This document shows, piece by piece, positions 27,301 through 35,592 of a stretch of DNA of 35,592 nucleotides (the first letter of the stretch is position 1; each line of letters starts with the position of its first letter). Location of the stretch: contig CANQKV010000006.1 of assembly GCA_947624545.1 (NCBI GenBank), positions 1-35,592 of the forward strand, read 5' to 3'. The notes under the pieces are model-generated. The model saw only the letters and a program-made list of their open reading frames with translations, did not search any database and was not told where the DNA came from. The translations under genes and the position numbers were made by a program. The DNA comes from an uncultured Alphaproteobacteria bacterium (GTDB taxonomy: Bacteria; Pseudomonadota; Alphaproteobacteria; CAAHEQ01; UBA3637).

Positions 27301-27626
27301 GTAAAAAGGCGTCTTGCTTTAATAACGGTTTTATTATCGGGCGGAATGCCACGCAATTTTGTCAGCATATCCAACAATTTTTCGGGAGAAGCCGCTGTCC
27401 AGATTTTTAAAACTTTTGTAATGCGGTTTGCCATTTCTGCCGCAGCCGCTTTTGTAAACGTTAAGCATAAAATTTTGGAAGGGTTTGTTTCCGACAGAAG
27501 CAAATTCAGCACACGATTGGTTAAGACGGTTGTTTTTCCCGATCCCGCGGAAGCTGCCAACCAGACGGAATGATGACAGTCAATAGCTTCACGTTGCGCC
27601 TTTTCAATGACTTCATTTATTTGCAT
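24354..27626 (-). CDS. addA: Double-strand break repair helicase AddA
   Basis: UvrD/Rep motifs VWLAASAGSGKTTVLTNRVLNLLL, ILCLTFTKAAAAEMANRI, HILVDEAQDTNPEQW, VVGDQKQSIFSFQGADP, IMTVHASKGLQ, LLYVAITRARDRVYV; C-terminal nuclease VWIIDYKTN. Confidence 0.97.
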   Translation of the reverse strand: MQINEVIEKAQREAIDCHHSVWLAASAGSGKTTVLTNRVLNLLLSETNPSKILCLTFTKAAAAEMANRITKVLKIWTAASPEKLLDMLTKLRGIPPDNKTVIKARRLFTDVLETPGGMKIMTIHSFCQSVLKRFPIEAHISPQFDVIDEAQSDILIKKAFDLIVENHSADEDLTDINGYFHLNDKNNNIFKIIQENIVKLSALLNQYSDLNKLKQQLMKKYDLLKYHSEKQIISDYFKSENIENTSFETETFLSLKSLYLTKNYKANNKNKDLKEKAGIYYEFYQKYTLYQSVELTVRFLSFVKKFLKTYQSLKKEEDVLDYNDLITLTEKLLSQSPQWVMYKLDGGIDHILVDEAQDTNPEQWNIISLISEEFFAGLGRETDMERTLFVVGDQKQSIFSFQGADPLKFDEMKRYFRDKIINARHTFKIIPMNASFRSTGAVLNLVNDLLNRPTAARGVINIGEDATHNLTRLNEAGLIEIHPPIKVYSRSSDELWAVPERDSIVDGPTKVSEDVADKIKSFLEKKEILESQNRPIEPKDITILVRKRGTIVSKLERALKDRGIPVAGIDRLDLSGHIAVQDLMVLAKFALLPEDDLNLACLLKSPLIGLSEEELLKLCSNRNEQTLFKRIQAENDTLAKKLFEILNLADKMPPYEFFATILGAYRGREKFLARLGYEAMEAIDEFLNMTFTFEQTNISSLQNFVYWFQGRKSVIKRDMDQNDQNTVKIMTVHASKGLQNNIIFIIDNQNDTVKKKNLIWQNNLPLWLPDKEFQSPDLIEDMYNKEAQKQEEEEHRLLYVAITRARDRVYVYGWCKTQKETTKKGNEKKKKAENQTTEKELKEKTWHQLISAAVQGMPADENGVVRICYPPNYQPRFLRENLYNNNLEEKPLPEWVKTPAPVETPLSKPLMPSRLIDNEPQNDSIVGVGQEKALKRGTFLHKLLQYLPQTAPEKRKEITLKLKPSDIDLPEHFFEIFENKFQPLFGSNSMAEVPIVGVVGGKVFSGQIDRLVIYENEVWIIDYKTNRQVPSCPNEVHRIYKMQLAAYKNLIKKIFSDKIVKTFLLWTENMSLMEMTNETASFDEQFKKDE

Positions 27627-30439
27627 TAATTTTCCTCACTTTCTTCGGACAGCCATTCTTTGACACGAGCTAAATGTTCATAATCATCATAACTGATTTG
27701 TTTTTCCATCAGGTGGGATTCATAGGGTTTCGTATCATTCTGATAAGTATTTAAAAGTTTTTTAACGCCTTCTTGCGCCTCTTGAATAAGGTTTTCTTCC
27801 TCCGATTCATTGATATGATTAATTTCTCCGCCGCTATCTTTGCCGGTAACGTGCCAATATGAAAAGTTAATTTTATCGGGATTGTCGGCATAATCTTGAA
27901 ATCCGTTTTGTTGCAAAATCAGCCCTTCCAAAGGTAATTGGGAATTAATACCGCGTTGAACGGAAATTTTTGACGGCAATGAACCGGTTTTATAATCAAT
28001 AATTTCATAAGAGCCGTCATTCATTTTATCAATTCTGTCGGCTTTGGCAGTCAGTGTAAAAAGGGTGCCGTCATGCAAGGGAAAACAAAAAGAGCCGGAA
28101 GCTTCGGTAATTGTTTTTTTGATTTTTTGTTTCATTTGATTTTGAGCTTGAACAAAAAACGCGGCGCTTTTTTCAATTTTTGTTTTGTTATAAGCCAAAT
28201 CCGTTTGAGTGCAGCCGTCGGCAAGCAGATGTTCGGTAATTTTTTGTAAGGCTTTTGGAAAAGTTAAATTTTCTTCAAAAACAAGTTCTTGAAAAGCTGC
28301 ATGTAATGCCGTACCGTAACCGCTTCTCATATCAAACGATTCCAACTCGTTTAAGGGTTTTAATTGAAGAATATAGCGCGCATAAACCGCATAGGGATTT
28401 GTCAACAAATTTTTAATTTGCCTAACAGGCAGCTTTTTCGGACGTATTTCTTTGGGCGGGCAGGGCATCGGTCGAACAATTTTTTCAAACTGATTTGGCA
28501 TATCAACTTGTTGCGGTAAAACTTCAAGCGTTGATTTTATCGATAAAGGATCAGTCGTCTCATTTTCTGCGCCGTGTGCTTCCAAAACAGCTTCTATGCG
28601 TGAGATAAATCGTGACGGAATGGTTTGAGAGCCGTCTGCTTTCAAAGCGCGTGTCAAATAAACTTCCGCAGCGCAAAAGCAAGAAGCAAAATCCATACTT
28701 TGTGTTGCAAAAATGCTTTCGGGAGAGGGTAATCCGATTTTCTTGCGCATAAGCCGATTAAGCCACGGACCGGAATCGGGCAGAGCAGGAAATGTTCCCT
28801 CGTTTAAACCGCCGATAATACAAACATCAGGATGTGATAACCGCGCTTCAATCGGACCCAAAATATCTAAACGCGGATGTGTGCCGTATTTCGGACGAAA
28901 TGAAACAAACTGCATTAAAAAGCCTAATATTTGTATATATAACTCGGGCAAAACATCGGGAATTAAATCGGCATTTTCTTTAAGCTCGGTTAAAAATTGA
29001 TAAGCTTCTTCGCCATCGTCACTTTGCCATAATCTTTCTTTTCCGCTCCTGTCGGCACTGGTTGCCAATTTCTCCGCAAAGCTTAAATGCGTTGTCAATA
29101 AGTGCAAAAACGGTATCGGTTTTTGAGCGTGAAATAAATCGAAAAACTCTTTCATCGGTGTTTGAAGTGAAATTTGAAAATGCTCTTTTTTTTCTCGAAT
29201 TTCTTTTTCCGTTTTCCGTACAAAGGCGCGTAAATCGGCAGGATCGCGTCCGTCGGCACAGAGCGGATGCTTTAAAAGCGCCAGAGCCGTTGCACCGTTT
29301 TGTTGCAGCCCGTATGCAGCCGATAACAGTAAAAAAATACCTGTCGGTGTATTATCTAACGGCGTGCCGGCAGAATCATCCAGTTTAACCCCCCAACGCT
29401 TCATTTCCACTATAACGCGCCTTGCCAAAGTTCGGTCGGAAGTTACAAGTGCCGCCGTTTTTTCAGGTGTTTCAAGAACTTTGCGCATGATTAAAGCAAT
29501 GGTCAGAGCTTCATCCGTCATATTTTCGCATTCTATATATTTAACATTTTTAACAAAATCCGACGTTATATCGCTTTCTAACCATTCATCGGTTAATTCC
29601 GCCGGCTTGAAAGCTTCGCGAATTAAAGCTTCTTGCGGTTGTTCAACGGAGCAAAGCAGGGGAATATCCGCCGGCTTTTTCCCCATTGATTTTAAAAGCC
29701 GCACAAGCGCATATTGATAATGATTTTCGGTTAATGCCTTTTCTTCGTCTTCATCTAAATTAACATTTAATCCGTTTAATAAAATCAACACATTATCTTT
29801 TGAACTTACATCTTTAATTAAACTTCTGACGCTTGGTGAATCACCGTCTAATCCGCCTAAAACATAAAATGAATCGTTCGAAGAAGATAAGATTTTTTCT
29901 TTTAACAACAAAATTAAGCGATTGCGTCTGTCAACGCTGTCAATCATTCCTTTTTCTTTTAAGATTTGGGGCCAATAATCAATAATAATATCTAAAAAAT
30001 CAAGACTTTCTTGCCAGTGAACGGCAAGATTTTCTTCTTCCACCAAATTTTTTAAATCATACGGATTAATGTTATATTCATAAAAATCATCTAACAATTC
30101 GGCAAGACTTTTTGCAATTTTCAATGCTTTATCAAAGGAATCGATGTTTGGTTTTTTCTGACACAGTTTGGCAAGCAAAAACAAGCGTTCCATTGTTCCG
30201 ATGGCAGGCGGTATATTTTCTTTTAAATCGTCCAGTTCATATAAGGCTTGTAATTGAGGTAATAAAATCGGTTGATTTTCACTCAAACGCACAAAAGCGT
30301 TTTTAACGGTCAAACAGGCTCGTTTTGTCGGTAATATAACGGTTGTTTTTGCCGTTTGCAAGGAGTTTTCAGCGCTTTTATAAATCCATTGAACAAGCTG
30401 ATCGGCGAAATTATCAGATAAGTTTAATCCAATTATCAT
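27626..30439 (-). CDS. addB: Double-strand break repair protein AddB
   Basis: Inactivated-helicase-like N-terminus, VCIIGGLNEGTFPA, C-terminal PD-(D/E)XK nuclease YEIIDYKTGSLP; abuts addA. Confidence 0.93.
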   Translation of the reverse strand: MIIGLNLSDNFADQLVQWIYKSAENSLQTAKTTVILPTKRACLTVKNAFVRLSENQPILLPQLQALYELDDLKENIPPAIGTMERLFLLAKLCQKKPNIDSFDKALKIAKSLAELLDDFYEYNINPYDLKNLVEEENLAVHWQESLDFLDIIIDYWPQILKEKGMIDSVDRRNRLILLLKEKILSSSNDSFYVLGGLDGDSPSVRSLIKDVSSKDNVLILLNGLNVNLDEDEEKALTENHYQYALVRLLKSMGKKPADIPLLCSVEQPQEALIREAFKPAELTDEWLESDITSDFVKNVKYIECENMTDEALTIALIMRKVLETPEKTAALVTSDRTLARRVIVEMKRWGVKLDDSAGTPLDNTPTGIFLLLSAAYGLQQNGATALALLKHPLCADGRDPADLRAFVRKTEKEIREKKEHFQISLQTPMKEFFDLFHAQKPIPFLHLLTTHLSFAEKLATSADRSGKERLWQSDDGEEAYQFLTELKENADLIPDVLPELYIQILGFLMQFVSFRPKYGTHPRLDILGPIEARLSHPDVCIIGGLNEGTFPALPDSGPWLNRLMRKKIGLPSPESIFATQSMDFASCFCAAEVYLTRALKADGSQTIPSRFISRIEAVLEAHGAENETTDPLSIKSTLEVLPQQVDMPNQFEKIVRPMPCPPKEIRPKKLPVRQIKNLLTNPYAVYARYILQLKPLNELESFDMRSGYGTALHAAFQELVFEENLTFPKALQKITEHLLADGCTQTDLAYNKTKIEKSAAFFVQAQNQMKQKIKKTITEASGSFCFPLHDGTLFTLTAKADRIDKMNDGSYEIIDYKTGSLPSKISVQRGINSQLPLEGLILQQNGFQDYADNPDKINFSYWHVTGKDSGGEINHINESEEENLIQEAQEGVKKLLNTYQNDTKPYESHLMEKQISYDDYEHLARVKEWLSEESEEN

Positions 30440-31152
30440 TTTTTACCTTGTTTTTCAAGTGCTTTATTTGTTTCAATCAAAGATTCGGGGGTTCCGACAT
30501 GATACCACTCACCGTCAAAAATAATATGGCGAAGGCGTCCTTGTCTTTCTGCCGTATCATAAAGCTCTCTCAAACTGAATACGCCGTCGGGAGCTGTTTT
30601 AAAAACACGCGGATGAATAATTTGAACACCCATAAACATATAGGGAATATTTTTTTCGCCGGGACGTTGTCGGCGGGGAAGTCCGTTTTCAATAAAATAA
30701 TTACCGTCTGGAACATCACCGAAAGCTTGTTTTAACGGAATAAGCGCCAATAAAATATCACTTGTTTTCGGATCCCACGATTCTTCAAGTTGCGTAAAAA
30801 CGGAAGTTGTTTTATCAATCCAAATCGGATCGGCATTTGAAACAAAAAACGGCTCATTGCCCAATATCGGCAAAGCATTTTTAACACCGCCGCCGGTTTC
30901 CAATGCTTGCGATTCATCGGAATATTGAATAAAATCAAATGATTTTAAAGCCTGTTTAATGAGTTCGCCTTTATAACAGGTGTTAATAACAATTTTTTGA
31001 ATGCCGTGCGTGTGCATTTTGTTGACAATGCGTGTTATAATCGGTTCTCCGTTAACGGCAATCAACGGTTTCGGAAGATTGTCGGTCAATTCACGCATCC
31101 GAACGCCGCGCCCTGCCGCCAAAATCATACCTGTTTTAATTAATGCGCTCAT
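30436..31152 (-). CDS. murU: Nucleotidyltransferase, MurU-like (N-acetylmuramate-1-phosphate uridylyltransferase)
   Basis: MILAAGRGVRMRELTDNLPKPLIAVNGEPII; next to an AmgK-like kinase. Confidence 0.8.
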   Translation of the reverse strand: MSALIKTGMILAAGRGVRMRELTDNLPKPLIAVNGEPIITRIVNKMHTHGIQKIVINTCYKGELIKQALKSFDFIQYSDESQALETGGGVKNALPILGNEPFFVSNADPIWIDKTTSVFTQLEESWDPKTSDILLALIPLKQAFGDVPDGNYFIENGLPRRQRPGEKNIPYMFMGVQIIHPRVFKTAPDGVFSLRELYDTAERQGRLRHIIFDGEWYHVGTPESLIETNKALEKQGKK

Positions 31153-32150
31153 TGATTTTCCTTTTCGTTTGTTTCAAAGGGAACTTTTTTGCGAATATCA
31201 TTCGGAATATAGGTATCAAGCCATGCTTTATATCGTTTTAAAAGCGGCTGCTCCAAATGTTTTTCAAGCAGTGTCCATACAAACGGAATAAATTTTAAAT
31301 ATCTGTTTTTCCCGTCACGAATGAACAGTCGGACAAAAATGCCGATAACTTTCGTGTGTCGTTGAACAGCCATTAAAGAATAAGCATCTTCGAATTCATG
31401 GGTACGATAAGCAGGAAAAGCTTGGAAAAAACAGGCTTTCATTTTATCTTGCAAATCAGGGCGAACAACACGACGCGCATCTTCCAAAAGGGAAGCCAAA
31501 TCATATGTGACCGGACCGAAACGGGCATCTTGAAAATCAAGCAAACCGCATTTTTTATCTTTTGTAATCATTAAGTTGTCAACATGATAATCCAAAAGAA
31601 CAAGCGTATTAGGCACAGCGGAAATTTTTTGATACAATTCTTCCCAAACAGATTTATATTCCGCCATGGCTTTTTCGTCCAATTCCTTTTTCAGAACATA
31701 TTTCACATACCACAACGGCAGTAACGAGACTTCCGTATACATTAAATCAAAATTATATTCTTTCAATCCCGGATTTTGCGTAAATTGTTTTTGAATTTGA
31801 ATGAGCGAATCCATTGCACGGTAATATAAACTTTCCTCATCGGCACCGGCGGCAATCAAGCGCGTAAACGTGTCATCACCGAAATCTTCCAACAAAAGAA
31901 AGCCGTTCTCCGTATCGCGAGCAAAAATATGCGGTACTTTTATCCCTTTGGATTTTAAAATTTCATCGACAAATGCAAATTGTGCCGGATTTTCAGGCGG
32001 AACGGGAGCATTCATTAAAACAAGCGTTTCATTTCCTTTTGTTAAGCGTTCATACCAACGAAAGGAGGCGTCACTGGCAAGAAGTTCTCTTTTTGCCGTA
32101 TCCCATCCGTGTTGTTTTAAAAATAGGTGCAATAATTCTTCTCTTTCCAT
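31149..32150 (-). CDS. amgK: Phosphotransferase, AmgK-like (N-acetylmuramate/N-acetylglucosamine kinase)
   Basis: FLLLEDFGDDTFTRLI, LVLLDYHVDNLMI, CGLLDFQDARFGPVTYDLASLLEDARR. Start moved from 32192 to 32150 (RBS aaggag). Confidence 0.8.
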   Translation of the reverse strand: MEREELLHLFLKQHGWDTAKRELLASDASFRWYERLTKGNETLVLMNAPVPPENPAQFAFVDEILKSKGIKVPHIFARDTENGFLLLEDFGDDTFTRLIAAGADEESLYYRAMDSLIQIQKQFTQNPGLKEYNFDLMYTEVSLLPLWYVKYVLKKELDEKAMAEYKSVWEELYQKISAVPNTLVLLDYHVDNLMITKDKKCGLLDFQDARFGPVTYDLASLLEDARRVVRPDLQDKMKACFFQAFPAYRTHEFEDAYSLMAVQRHTKVIGIFVRLFIRDGKNRYLKFIPFVWTLLEKHLEQPLLKRYKAWLDTYIPNDIRKKVPFETNEKENQ

Positions 32151-32160
32151 TTCATCTCCT

Positions 32161-32571
32161 TTATTCGATGATAATTTCGCGTGACGAGTCATTTAATATT
32201 TTAATATGAATGCTTTTATGATTGACAGGCAACAGATTTCCTAATTTTTCGGGCCATTCAATTAAGCTGACACCTTCGTAAAAAGCATCTTCAATGCCGA
32301 TTTCATAAGCTTCATCAGGGCTTTTTAAACGATAAAAATCAAAATGATAAACAAGAAAGTTTTTTGTTTCGTATGTTTGTAAAAGCGTAAATGTGGGACT
32401 GGGTACCTCATTTTTATTTCCCGTTAATGATTGAATCAAGGCGCGACAAAAAGACGTTTTTCCGGCTCCCAATGTACCGTATAAAGCAACAATATCTCCT
32501 TTTTTTAATGTTTTTCCGAAAGTTTGAGCAACAGCTTCCGTTTCGGTTTCATTGTGTACGCAATATTTCAT
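32161..32571 (-). CDS. tsaE: tRNA threonylcarbamoyladenosine biosynthesis ATPase TsaE
   Basis: GDIVALYGTLGAGKTSFCRALIQSL, VPSPTFTLLQTYE, VYHFDFYRLKSPDEAYEIGIED, VSLIEWPEKLG. Start moved from 32631 to MKYC at 32571. Confidence 0.95.
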   Translation of the reverse strand: MKYCVHNETETEAVAQTFGKTLKKGDIVALYGTLGAGKTSFCRALIQSLTGNKNEVPSPTFTLLQTYETKNFLVYHFDFYRLKSPDEAYEIGIEDAFYEGVSLIEWPEKLGNLLPVNHKSIHIKILNDSSREIIIE

Positions 32572-32667
32572 TTGCTTCCTTCGTGGTTCGTTCTTTTGAT
32601 TAGCATACAATAAAAAAAGACAAAAAAGCAACCCTTTTTGTCTTTTTTTGCATATTTTTTTGTATTT

Positions 32668-33129
32668 TTACTTTTTTTCCGTCTTTTGAGCGACTTTTTC
32701 CCGATAAAGAGAAGCAAAATCAATCGGATTAATTTGCAACGGCGGTAATCCGGCTTCGCGGGTTACATTTGCCACAATGGCACGGGCATAAGGAAACAGA
32801 AGTTGCGGAATTTCAATTAACAAAATCGGTTCTCTGTGTTCCGTCGGTACATTATTTAAGGTAACCAATGCCCCATAGGTTAATTCACAAATGAAAACCG
32901 CTTTATGCGTATCTGCCGTTTGAGCGGCAGCTTTCACACTCAAATCAACAACAAACATATTTTCCTGTTCGGTTTTATTGACTTGAATATCAACATTTAC
33001 ATTAATAGCCGGCGCTTGTGTCAATTCTCCTAAAATAAAAGGCAAAGAAGGAGCTTCGAATGAAAGATCCTTAATATATTGGGCATTTACCTGTATATTT
33101 GGTAGATTTTGATTTGAATTTTCTGTCAT
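32668..33129 (-). CDS. secB: Protein-export chaperone SecB
   Basis: NAQYIKDLSFEAPSLPFIL, VNVDIQVNKTEQENMFVVDLSVKAAAQT, LLFPYARAIVANVTREAGLPPLQINPIDFASLY. Confidence 0.96.
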   Translation of the reverse strand: MTENSNQNLPNIQVNAQYIKDLSFEAPSLPFILGELTQAPAINVNVDIQVNKTEQENMFVVDLSVKAAAQTADTHKAVFICELTYGALVTLNNVPTEHREPILLIEIPQLLFPYARAIVANVTREAGLPPLQINPIDFASLYREKVAQKTEKK

Positions 33130-33230
33130 TTTTGAAAAATCCTCTTGAAAAAAATTTGATTTTCGGTTTTAATACAAGATATCTATACTATTAATTTGAA
33201 AATTTGTAAAGTAAAAAAAGGAAAATCGTT

Positions 33231-33821
33231 ATGATAATTGAAAATATTTTACTCTGTGCGTTGGCTTTGGTATTAGTTGTTTTATTGTTTAAAAACTTGG
33301 GAAAAAGCTCTGATAATTCTTTTCAACTCCCTGAAAAATTTTGTTTATTTTCCGAAAAGACAGGGCAGGTCATTGAAATGCGTTTGTTACGGGATAACAA
33401 AGCAGTATCGGCAAAACAAGCCATCGGCGAAGAATTTATTGCACGCGTTAAAATTATTTTTAAAACGGTTTGCGAATCGTTTGCACAAGGAAATACTTCT
33501 GTTTTAAAAAACTATATGGAACCGCCTATTTTAGAGGCTTTTGAGGCGGATATTCGAAAAAGAAAGAGTAAAAAAGAAACGATGGAATTTTCTTTAATCT
33601 GTTTCGATTCGGTTAAAATTGAATCGGTTTCACCTGCAAATGATGAAATTACGGTTTCATTTGTAACCGAGCAGATTAATTTATTGAGAAACGCCAAAAA
33701 TGAAGTTAAAGAAGGTGATCCGATGGTTGTTGCCAAAGTGCGTGATTTTTGGACATTTCGGAAAAACAAACATAACAAATGGTTGGTGTCAGCAACGCAA
33801 AGTGAGGGTATCTATGAATAA
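33231..33821 (+). CDS. Tim44-like domain protein
   Basis: N-terminal membrane segment; Tim44-like region (FKTVCESFAQGNTSVLKNYMEPPILEAFEADIRKRK ... VAKVRDFWTFRKNKHNKWLVSATQ); located between secB and mltA. Confidence 0.88.
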   Translation: MIIENILLCALALVLVVLLFKNLGKSSDNSFQLPEKFCLFSEKTGQVIEMRLLRDNKAVSAKQAIGEEFIARVKIIFKTVCESFAQGNTSVLKNYMEPPILEAFEADIRKRKSKKETMEFSLICFDSVKIESVSPANDEITVSFVTEQINLLRNAKNEVKEGDPMVVAKVRDFWTFRKNKHNKWLVSATQSEGIYE

Positions 33822-34842
33822 AAGTAAGCTGTTATCTTTATCACTAGTCGGCTTTTTATCCGCTTTTTTATGCGGATGTCCGTCTTCACATTATTTATCA
33901 CAAGGCAGGGGCTTTAAATTAAGAGAAGTGCCTTTTTCCGCCTTGCCCGGTTGGACACATGAAAACTTTGAAGAGGCATATCCGGCTTTAATGCGCTCCT
34001 GTCAGAATCCCAATGAACAATGGGCTCGTTTTTGCAGCGGATTACAGCGTTATGCGTCAAGCGGTTCTTATCAAATCAGAAAATATATTGAAAGTCAGTT
34101 AACGCCTTATTTGGTCACGTCTTACGGCGAAACAACCGGCACGATTACCGGTTATTATGAAGCCCAGTTAAAAGGAACGCGAACACATACGCATGCGGGG
34201 CAGGTGCCTGTTTACGGCTTGCCGCGCGGATATGTGAACGGCAAAACGTATCCGACTCGGGAAGATATTGAAGAAGACGGCATTGATGCCCCGATTATTG
34301 CTTGGGCAGATGATCCGGTTGAATTGTTTATATTGCAAATTCAAGGATCAGGACGTATGATTACGCCCTCGGGCGAAATTAAACTCGGTTATGCGGGAAA
34401 CAATAATCGAACGTTTAAATCGTTGGGATCCATTTTTGCTTCTCACGGCATTACCGATTTACATTCCATGCAAAATATGCGGCGTTGGTTGCGGGAGCAT
34501 CCGTCGGAAGGTCGTCGTCTTATGGCTGAAAATCCGCGCTATATTTTCTTTAAAGAACTTGACGGCGATTCGCCTTACGGTGCGGCAGGCGTTGTTTTAA
34601 CACCTGAACATTCGGTTGCGGTTGATAAAAATTACATTCCGATGAATACGCCGATGTATTTAAATACCATTGATCCCGACGGTATTTTCATTCAAAAACT
34701 GGTTGTGGCGCAAGATATCGGTAAAGCCATACAAGGACCGATTCGCGCCGATTATTTTTGGGGACACGGCGAAAAAGCCTTTAATAAAGCAGGGCGTATG
34801 AAGAATAAAGGTTCTTATTATCTGTTGTTGCCGAAAAGCTAG
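33814..34842 (+). CDS. mltA: Membrane-bound lytic transglycosylase A, lipoprotein
   Basis: Lipobox LCGC; GTITGYYEAQLKGTRT, ILQIQGSGRMITPSGEIKLGYAGNN, VVAQDIGKAIQGPIRADYFWGHGEKA. Start moved from 33700 to ATG 33814 (8-nt overlap with upstream gene). Confidence 0.95.
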   Translation: MNKSKLLSLSLVGFLSAFLCGCPSSHYLSQGRGFKLREVPFSALPGWTHENFEEAYPALMRSCQNPNEQWARFCSGLQRYASSGSYQIRKYIESQLTPYLVTSYGETTGTITGYYEAQLKGTRTHTHAGQVPVYGLPRGYVNGKTYPTREDIEEDGIDAPIIAWADDPVELFILQIQGSGRMITPSGEIKLGYAGNNNRTFKSLGSIFASHGITDLHSMQNMRRWLREHPSEGRRLMAENPRYIFFKELDGDSPYGAAGVVLTPEHSVAVDKNYIPMNTPMYLNTIDPDGIFIQKLVVAQDIGKAIQGPIRADYFWGHGEKAFNKAGRMKNKGSYYLLLPKS

Positions 34843-34853
34843 GAAACATTAAA

Positions 34854-35246
34854 ATGCCTGTTACCGATGATTCTTTATGGGCTGAATATGCGCAATCGGT
34901 TCAACCGTTGGCGCAAAAGAAAAACTTAAATCCCAAAACGGTGCCGCCAAGGCTTAAAGTTCGAAAAACGACTACGGGCATATTGTTGAATACGCTTGAT
35001 TTACACGGTAAAACGTTGGAAGAAGCTTATCGGCTGACGAAAACGTTTTTTGACTTACATTTCAAAAACGGCACAAAACAAATCGGCATTATAACAGGAA
35101 AAGGATTGAACGGAACGGGTAAAATTAAAAATGAAATAGAATTGTGGTTTGAAACGCCGTTTTTTAAAGAAAAAATAAATGCTTATCATTGGGAAAATGA
35201 CGGAGGCGTTTTAAGTATCAGATTGAAAAGGCAGCAGAAAAAATGA
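34854..35246 (+). CDS. Smr/MutS2-domain protein
   Basis: [52 protein letters not shown] is a Smr domain. Confidence 0.9.
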   Translation: MPVTDDSLWAEYAQSVQPLAQKKNLNPKTVPPRLKVRKTTTGILLNTLDLHGKTLEEAYRLTKTFFDLHFKNGTKQIGIITGKGLNGTGKIKNEIELWFETPFFKEKINAYHWENDGGVLSIRLKRQQKK

Positions 35247-35592
35247 AAATCGTGTTAGGAATTGAAAGCAGCTGTGATGAAACGGCGTGCGCATTGGTTA
35301 ATGACAAGAAAGAAATATTATCATCGTTTGTTTGGTCTCAATATGATGAACATCGGGCATTCGGCGGTGTTGTTCCCGAAATAGCGGCGCGGGCGCATTT
35401 GGATAAATGCGATGTTTTAATTAAAGAAGCCTTGAAAAAGGCGAATAAAACTTTTTCCGACTTATCCGCCGTGGCGGTTGCGGCAGGTCCCGGGCTGATT
35501 GGTGGCGTTTTAGTTGGTGTTATGACGGCAAAAGCCATTGCACTGGCGCATGATTTACCGTTTATTGCCGTTAATCATTTAGAGGGGCATGC
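35243..35592 (+). CDS. tsaD: tRNA threonylcarbamoyltransferase TsaD, 3'-truncated by the window edge
   Basis: ATGA overlap with the smr gene; [21 protein letters not shown] ... [24 protein letters not shown] ... [39 protein letters not shown]. Not in the ORF track because the stop lies outside the window. Confidence 0.96.
   Translation, partial: MKIVLGIESSCDETACALVNDKKEILSSFVWSQYDEHRAFGGVVPEIAARAHLDKCDVLIKEALKKANKTFSDLSAVAVAAGPGLIGGVLVGVMTAKAIALAHDLPFIAVNHLEGH

Overview
The window reads as a chromosomal segment of a low-GC, probably uncultured alphaproteobacterium. This is inferred from gene content and order: ruvX, rpiB-glyA-nrdR-nusB, tsaE-amgK-murU-addB-addA, and secB / Tim44-like / mltA / smr / tsaD. 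I could not run any search. The housekeeping part also holds rmuC, aspS, pyrG, lexA and a tRNA-Gln(CTG). Accessory content falls in three blocks. (1) About 0.9-4.6 kb: nine short same-strand genes, mostly lipoprotein or single-TM N-termini, several with a coiled-coil stalk. Most share a C-terminal tail of the form (A/T)Q(A/T)V(V/I)K...KQKENVR(A/V), and one tail is duplicated as an exact 103-bp DNA repeat. The array ends at a bidirectional terminator shared with the tRNA-Gln gene. (2) About 9.3-14.9 kb: three paralogous minus-strand BspA-type leucine-rich-repeat genes. They share a promoter block with an inverted repeat, have a 66-aa (3 x 22 aa) higher-order repeat including a near-identical 198-bp tandem duplication, and end in ER(A/S). 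(3) About 21.0-23.6 kb: two ankyrin genes flanking a small lipoprotein. The candidate for an undescribed system is the tail-tagged small-protein array. Its basic C-terminal ending (penultimate Arg) also appears on the LRR proteins, which could reflect a common sorting or export signal. That link is a hypothesis.
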